Assembly: GCA_028288905.1 (NCBI GenBank)
Contig: JAQGHJ010000786.1
Location: 1-8,494, forward strand
Direction of reading: 5' to 3'
DNA: 8,494 nt
Source of the DNA: Phycisphaerales bacterium
Lineage (GTDB): Bacteria; Planctomycetota; Phycisphaerae; Tepidisphaerales; Tepidisphaeraceae
Positions 5,029 through 8,494 of this stretch are shown here, piece after piece. Within the stretch, counting starts at the first letter, position 1; each line of letters opens with the position of its first letter. A program made the position numbers and the translations under genes. The notes under the pieces are model-generated. The model was not told the DNA's origin and searched no databases. It was given only the letters and a program-made list of their open reading frames with translations.

Positions 5029-5988
5029 TCACCCCGCAGCCCGAGCCCACCGCAGCTTGGCGGACCGGGCCCGCGGGTTCGCCCGCTGCTCGACGTCGTC
5101 GGCCACGATCGGGTCGGGGCTCACCTCGGCGTACAGCCCGGCCCGCAGACCGGTGCGGAACGCGTCCTTCACCCGCCGGTCCTCTCCGCTGTGGAAGCTG
5201 ATGATCGCGGCGACGCCGCCGGGCTTCAGGCACGCCGGCAGGACGGCCAGCAGCCGGTCAAGGTTCGCCAGCTCGCGGTTCACGAGGATGCGGAGCGCCT
5301 GGAACGTGCGTGCGGCCGGGTGCAGCTTCGCGCCGGCCGCCCGGGCGAGCGTGAAGTCGCGGGCCTCGCACACGATCGCCGTCAACTGCTCGGTCGTCTC
5401 GATCGGCTTGCGCTTGCGCCGTTCGACGATCAGCTTGGCGATCTGCGGGGCGTCCGTCTCGTCGCCCAGTTCCAGCAGCGCCGCGGCCAGCTCCCGCTCG
5501 GGCAGTTGGTTCACGAGCGCCGACGCCGGCCGGCCGCGGGTCGGGTCCATCCGCATGTCCAGCGGCCCGGGCCGGCGGTAGCTGAACCCGCGACTTGCGT
5601 CGTCGATTTGCGTGCTGGCCACCCCAACGTCGGCCAGCACGCCGTCGACGCGGCCCGCGCCGGCCTCGGTCAGCACGGTCGGCAGCGCGGCGAAGTTGTT
5701 GTGAAACAGATAGAACCGGGCGGCGGGGAAGCCGTCGGCGGCGGTGCCACGCTTGGCCGACAGCCGGTCGGCAACGGCATCGAGCCGCCCGCGGGCGACG
5801 GCGAGGTTGGCCGGGTCGAAGTCGATCCCGATCACCCGCCCGCCCGGCGACACCCGCTCCAGCAGCGCCGACGCGTGCCCGCCGAGGCCGGTCGTGCAGT
5901 CGACGACCGTCTGGCCGGGTTGCGGGTCGAGGGCGTCGAGCACTGGGGCGAGCAGGACAGGGATGTGGCGGGGGTCGTGCGTCGTCAC
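5029..5988 (-). CDS. rsmH: 16S rRNA (cytosine(1402)-N(4))-methyltransferase RsmH
   Basis: The product is 319 aa, a normal length. RsmH uses S-adenosylmethionine to methylate N4 of C1402 in the ribosomal P site, in the cytoplasm. Motifs in order: HIPVLLAPVLDAL (8-20), SAM-binding DCTTGLGGHA (30-39), GIDFDPANL (54-62), DVGVASTQID (120-129) then RGFSYRRPGPLDMRMD (133-148), HPAARTFQALRILVNREL (223-240), AIISFHSGEDRRVK (261-274) and NPRARSAKLRWARA (304-317). All match the family, with small departures (usual ISFHSLED, DLGVSS). About 12 extra residues seem to sit at 78-91. The start is GTG at 5988, only seven codons before HIPVLL, without a clear Shine-Dalgarno site. The usual mraZ, ftsL, ftsI and mur neighbours are absent. 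Confidence 0.95.
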   Translation of the reverse strand: MTTHDPRHIPVLLAPVLDALDPQPGQTVVDCTTGLGGHASALLERVSPGGRVIGIDFDPANLAVARGRLDAVADRLSAKRGTAADGFPAARFYLFHNNFAALPTVLTEAGAGRVDGVLADVGVASTQIDDASRGFSYRRPGPLDMRMDPTRGRPASALVNQLPERELAAALLELGDETDAPQIAKLIVERRKRKPIETTEQLTAIVCEARDFTLARAAGAKLHPAARTFQALRILVNRELANLDRLLAVLPACLKPGGVAAIISFHSGEDRRVKDAFRTGLRAGLYAEVSPDPIVADDVEQRANPRARSAKLRWARAAG

Positions 5989-6032
5989 GGCGGCGACATC
6001 GTACGCGACGACGGCCCGGGGCGCAGGTGTGG

Positions 6033-6076
6033 GGTCCGCACCGTGGACCCTCTCGCGGCGGTCCGCGGTGCGGGCC
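6033..6076. repeat. 44-nt hairpin between the thioesterase gene and rsmH
   Basis: Arms 6033-6049 and 6060-6076 pair over 17 positions around a 10-nt loop. Fifteen are Watson-Crick; 6035/6074 and 6044/6065 are T-G, which would be wobble pairs in plus-strand RNA but A-C mismatches in minus-strand RNA. On the minus strand it begins 17 nt after the thioesterase stop and ends 44 nt before the rsmH GTG. No T-run follows. It may block readthrough, be a leader structure, or be a mobile repeat. Confidence 0.5.
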
Positions 6077-6093
6077 TTACCCAGACCGCCACG

Positions 6094-6510
6094 TCAACCC
6101 ACCGCCGCCGGCAGGTCGAACGCCGCGATCACCTCGGCCGGCACCGACTTGGGCCGGCCCGTCGCGACGTCGACGAACACCCAGTCCGTCTCCCCAGTCG
6201 CCAACACGACGCCGTCGGCCGCCCGCTCGAATCGGTACGTGCGGGTGCTGAACGCCCGGCGGGCGTCGAGCACCCGGGTCGTCACCCGCACCCGGTCGCC
6301 GGCCAGGGCGGGCCGCTTGTACTCGACCCGGTGGGCCCGGACGACCCACGTCCCGCCAGCCGCCGCGGTGGCGGCCGTGCAGCCGACGGCGTCGGAGTGG
6401 GCGACGGCCACGTCCTGCATCCACCGTACGTACTCGACGTTGTTCGCGTGCCCGTTCGCGTCGATCGCGGACGCGGGGACGTCGAAGGCGTGGGTGAACT
6501 CGCTGGACAT
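6094..6510 (-). CDS. Acyl-CoA thioesterase, hotdog fold (4HBT/YbgC-FadM type)
   Basis: The product is 138 aa from the ATG at 6510, the usual size for single-domain 4HBT thioesterases. DANGHANNVEYVRWMQD (17-33) is the active-site signature: D17 corresponds to the catalytic Asp, and GH-NN-Y open the central helix. The usual Glu later in that helix is Gln32. RVEYKRPALAGD (61-72) and the following strands, ending ATGETDWVFVD (104-114), complete the hotdog sheet. Family members hydrolyse acyl-CoA thioesters in the cytoplasm; chain-length preference is not readable. Another ATG at 6525 and a GTG at 6720 are in frame, but the long form would translate the hairpin repeat at 6578-6620, so the short start is preferred. 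Neither ATG has a strong Shine-Dalgarno site. Confidence 0.85.
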   Translation of the reverse strand: MSSEFTHAFDVPASAIDANGHANNVEYVRWMQDVAVAHSDAVGCTAATAAAGGTWVVRAHRVEYKRPALAGDRVRVTTRVLDARRAFSTRTYRFERAADGVVLATGETDWVFVDVATGRPKSVPAEVIAAFDLPAAVG

Positions 6511-6577
6511 GCCGGGTGCTCTCATACCGGTTGGGGCGAACAACGTCACGCGCGGGTTGCGGGCGCGACGTCTTGCC

Positions 6578-6620
6578 CCCTCTCCCGGTATTCCGGGGGA
6601 GGGTTGGGGAGGGGTCCGCC
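6578..6620 (-). repeat. Dispersed CCCTC-type hairpin repeat, copy 2 (inverse)
   Basis: Arms CCCTCTCCCGG (6578-6588) and CCGGGGGAGGG (6593-6603) pair over 11 positions, with one G-T wobble, around loop TATT. Read on the minus strand the block starts CCCCTCCCCAACCCTCCCCC, matching the CCCTCACCCC-plus-hairpin layout of the copy at 3176-3207. A further loose copy of the CCCTCACCCCTGC lead is at 6656-6668. Confidence 0.6.
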
Positions 6621-6678
6621 CGGGAGGTGCGCGGGGGACGCGCGACGACCGCCCGCCCTCACCCCTGCATCCGAAACA

Positions 6679-6696
6679 TGGTCGCTGAAGCGACCA
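6679..6696 (-). terminator. Probable intrinsic terminator of the helicase gene
   Basis: TGGTCGC (6679-6685) and GCGACCA (6690-6696) form a perfect 7-bp stem around the 4-nt loop TGAA. On the minus strand the hairpin starts 20 nt after the helicase stop codon and is followed by TGTTT, a short T-rich run. It is the best terminator candidate in the window, although the T-run is interrupted. Confidence 0.5.
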
Positions 6697-6716
6697 CGCC
6701 GCGCCGACACCACCCG

Positions 6717-8494
6717 TCACGAGCAGCGCGCCGCGCGGGCGGTCCCGTCACCCAGCCGCAACCGCTCCCGCAGGGTCGTCACCCGCTCGGTCCCCTCCGT
6801 CCGCTTGACCGCTAGGGCGATCGCCTTCTTCGTCCCGACCAGCACCACCAGCTTCTTCCCCCGGGTCATCGCCGTGTACAGCAGGTTGCGCTGGAGCATC
6901 GTGTAGTGCTGCGTGTGGACGGGGACGACGACGGCCGGGTACTCGCTCCCCTGGCTCTTGTGCACCGTGGCGGCGTAGCTCAGCGACAGCTCGTCGAGCT
7001 CGTTGAAGTCGTAGATCACGTCCCGGCCGTCGAACGTGACGGCCAGCTCCTGCTCGGTCGCGTCGATCTCGGCCACCCGGCCGATGTCGCCGTTGAACAC
7101 GTCCTTGTCGTAGTCGTTCACCGTCTGCATCACCTTGTCGCCGACCCGGAACGTCCACCCGTGCCGCTCGACCGACGTGCCCGTCGGGTTCAAGGTGGCC
7201 TGCAGCGCCAGGTTCAGGTTGCGGGCCCCCAGCACGCCCCGCTGCATGGGGGAGAGCACCTGCACGTCGTCCAGCGGGCGCAGGCCGAACCGGCGGGGGA
7301 TCGCCTTCTGCACCAGGTGCAGCACGGCCGCCACGGCCGCCTCGGGGTCCTCGGCCTCGACAAAGTAGAAGTCGGCCGGCGTTTCCCCCTCGCCGAGCTT
7401 GCCGGGGAACACGGGCATCAACCCTTGGTTCACCCGGTGGGCCCCGGCGATGATCTGGCTTTGGGCGGCTTGGCGGAACACCTCGGTCAGCCGGCAGACG
7501 GGGACGGCCCCGCTCTCGATCACGTCCCGCAGCACGCACCCGGGCCCGACCGGCGGCAGCTGGTCGACGTCGCCGACCAGCACCAGGGCGGCCGCCGGCG
7601 GCACCGCCCGCACCACCTTGTGGGCCAGCGGCAGGTCGACCATGCTCGTCTCGTCGACGACGAACACGTCCCCCTCCAGCGGGTTCTCCCCGTTCCGCTT
7701 GAAGTCGGCCGTCTTCGGGTCGAACTCCAGCAGGCGGTGGATGGTGGTGGCCGGCATGCCGGTCGTCTCGGTCAGCCGCTTGGCCGCCCGGCCGGTCGGG
7801 GCGCACAGCACGACCTTCAGCCCCTTGGCCTTGAAGATCTGCACGACCGAGTTCACGAGCGTCGTCTTGCCGACGCCGGGGCCGCCGGTGATGACCATGA
7901 CCTTCGACTTCACCGCTTGGCCGATCGCGTCCCGCTGGCCGGCGGCGAGCGTGAACCCGGCCCGGGCCTCGACCCACTCGACGGCCTTGGGCACGTCGAC
8001 CGGCGGGCACGGGTGCGGCCCCGTCGCCAGCGCCAGCAGGTTGGCCGCCAGCCGCCGCTCGGCCGAGTCGAGCGCGACGAGGTACACGAGCACCTGCCCG
8101 TCGGCGTCGACGTTCTCGACGAGCCGGCCGCCCTCCAGCCCGTGGTCGACGGCCGCCTCGATGATGCCCGGCGGGATGCCGAGCATCCCGGCCGCCCGGT
8201 CGATCAGCCCCGGGCGGGGGAACGCGCAGTGCCCCTCCTCCGTCAGCTCGGCCAGCGCGTGCTCGACGCCGGCCCGGGCCCGCAGCTCGCTGTGCCGGCC
8301 GATGCCGAGGCTGGCGGCGATCTGGTCGGCCGACTTGAACCCGATCCCCCAGATGTCCCGGGCCAGCCGGTACGGGTCCTCCGTCACCTTCGCGATCGAC
8401 GCCTCGCCGTACGCCTTGTAGATCCGGAACGCCCGGCTCGTCGTCACCCCGTGCCCGTGCAGGAACACCATGATCTCCCGCTCGCCCCGCTGGT
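6717..8494 (-). CDS. recD2: RecD2-type SF1B ATP-dependent DNA helicase (5' end outside window)
   Basis: The reading frame is open to the right edge: seven codons (QRGEREI) precede the first Met in the window (8471) and continue the family pattern, so the N terminus, probably 100-200 residues, is missing. Numbering from that Met: helix-hairpin-helix region YRLARDIWGIGFKSADQIA (34-52); Q-motif region FTLAAGQRDAI (173-183); Walker A ITGGPGVGKTTL (194-205); Walker B VVDETSMVD (271-279); motif III LVGDVDQLPPVGPG (298-311); motif IV LTEVFRQA (328-335); motif V ATVHKSQGSEY (501-511); motif VI LLYTAMTRGKK (530-540). All catalytic residues are present. RecD2 proteins are 5'-3' helicases acting in DNA repair outside RecBCD. 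No recB or recC lies nearby, which fits RecD2. Confidence 0.92.
   Translation of the reverse strand, partial: QRGEREIMVFLHGHGVTTSRAFRIYKAYGEASIAKVTEDPYRLARDIWGIGFKSADQIAASLGIGRHSELRARAGVEHALAELTEEGHCAFPRPGLIDRAAGMLGIPPGIIEAAVDHGLEGGRLVENVDADGQVLVYLVALDSAERRLAANLLALATGPHPCPPVDVPKAVEWVEARAGFTLAAGQRDAIGQAVKSKVMVITGGPGVGKTTLVNSVVQIFKAKGLKVVLCAPTGRAAKRLTETTGMPATTIHRLLEFDPKTADFKRNGENPLEGDVFVVDETSMVDLPLAHKVVRAVPPAAALVLVGDVDQLPPVGPGCVLRDVIESGAVPVCRLTEVFRQAAQSQIIAGAHRVNQGLMPVFPGKLGEGETPADFYFVEAEDPEAAVAAVLHLVQKAIPRRFGLRPLDDVQVLSPMQRGVLGARNLNLALQATLNPTGTSVERHGWTFRVGDKVMQTVNDYDKDVFNGDIGRVAEIDATEQELAVTFDGRDVIYDFNELDELSLSYAATVHKSQGSEYPAVVVPVHTQHYTMLQRNLLYTAMTRGKKLVVLVGTKKAIALAVKRTEGTERVTTLRERLRLGDGTARAARCS

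Noticed and set aside
5985..5999. Four-codon upstream frame (ATG to TGA) overlapping the rsmH GTG on the minus strand
   Set aside because: It has no ribosome-binding site and is too short to tell from chance, although its stop overlaps the start codon in a GTGA arrangement.
6511..6720. N-terminal extension of the thioesterase from a GTG at 6720
   Set aside because: It would translate the dispersed hairpin repeat and overlap the helicase stop; the 4HBT domain begins right after the ATG at 6510.
5191..6906. 571-codon plus-strand frame across rsmH, the thioesterase and the helicase end
   Set aside because: It spans three well-supported minus-strand genes and their hairpin-rich gaps, so it is an artefact of base composition.

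Overview
The window is very GC-rich, with coding sequence strongly biased to G or C at third codon positions. Its genes are loosely spaced, small and functionally unrelated, and are separated by 100-430 bp gaps rich in hairpins and short repeats. This style, a 16S rRNA methyltransferase gene standing outside any division cluster, and an isolated anti-sigma-28 (FlgM) gene all suggest a planctomycete of the Gemmata group. That assignment is inference; no rRNA or other phylogenetic marker is present.

Plus-strand half (1-4962): a FAD/NAD-fold oxidoreductase-like protein with a Pro/Ala/Lys-rich N-terminal tail and degenerate nucleotide-binding motifs (142-1413); a 430-bp non-coding gap with two hairpins; a FlgM-family anti-sigma factor (1844-2146); a second gap of about 316 bp; a small exported, probably lipid-anchored protein (2463-2972); a gap of about 360 bp holding an 8-bp tandem repeat and a dispersed hairpin repeat; an MFS transporter of the nucleoside:H+ symporter type (3337-4647); and a small two-helix membrane protein (4711-4962) bracketed by oppositely oriented CGAA-rich repeats.

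Minus-strand half (5029-8494), listed in the order of transcription: a RecD2-type SF1 helicase whose 5' end lies beyond the right edge (6717-8494), a hotdog-fold acyl-CoA thioesterase (6094-6510), and rsmH (5029-5988), which converges on the plus-strand genes. The 206-bp and 105-bp gaps between them each hold hairpins, so they are probably not one tight operon.

The genes do not form a recognisable pathway. I see no CRISPR array, transposase, integrase, tRNA, rRNA or defence cassette, and no clear new multi-gene system. The points most worth a second look are the oxidoreductase with damaged FAD signatures, the orphan flgM with a 42-nt stem-loop upstream, the long hairpin ahead of rsmH, and the repeat elements in the gaps.
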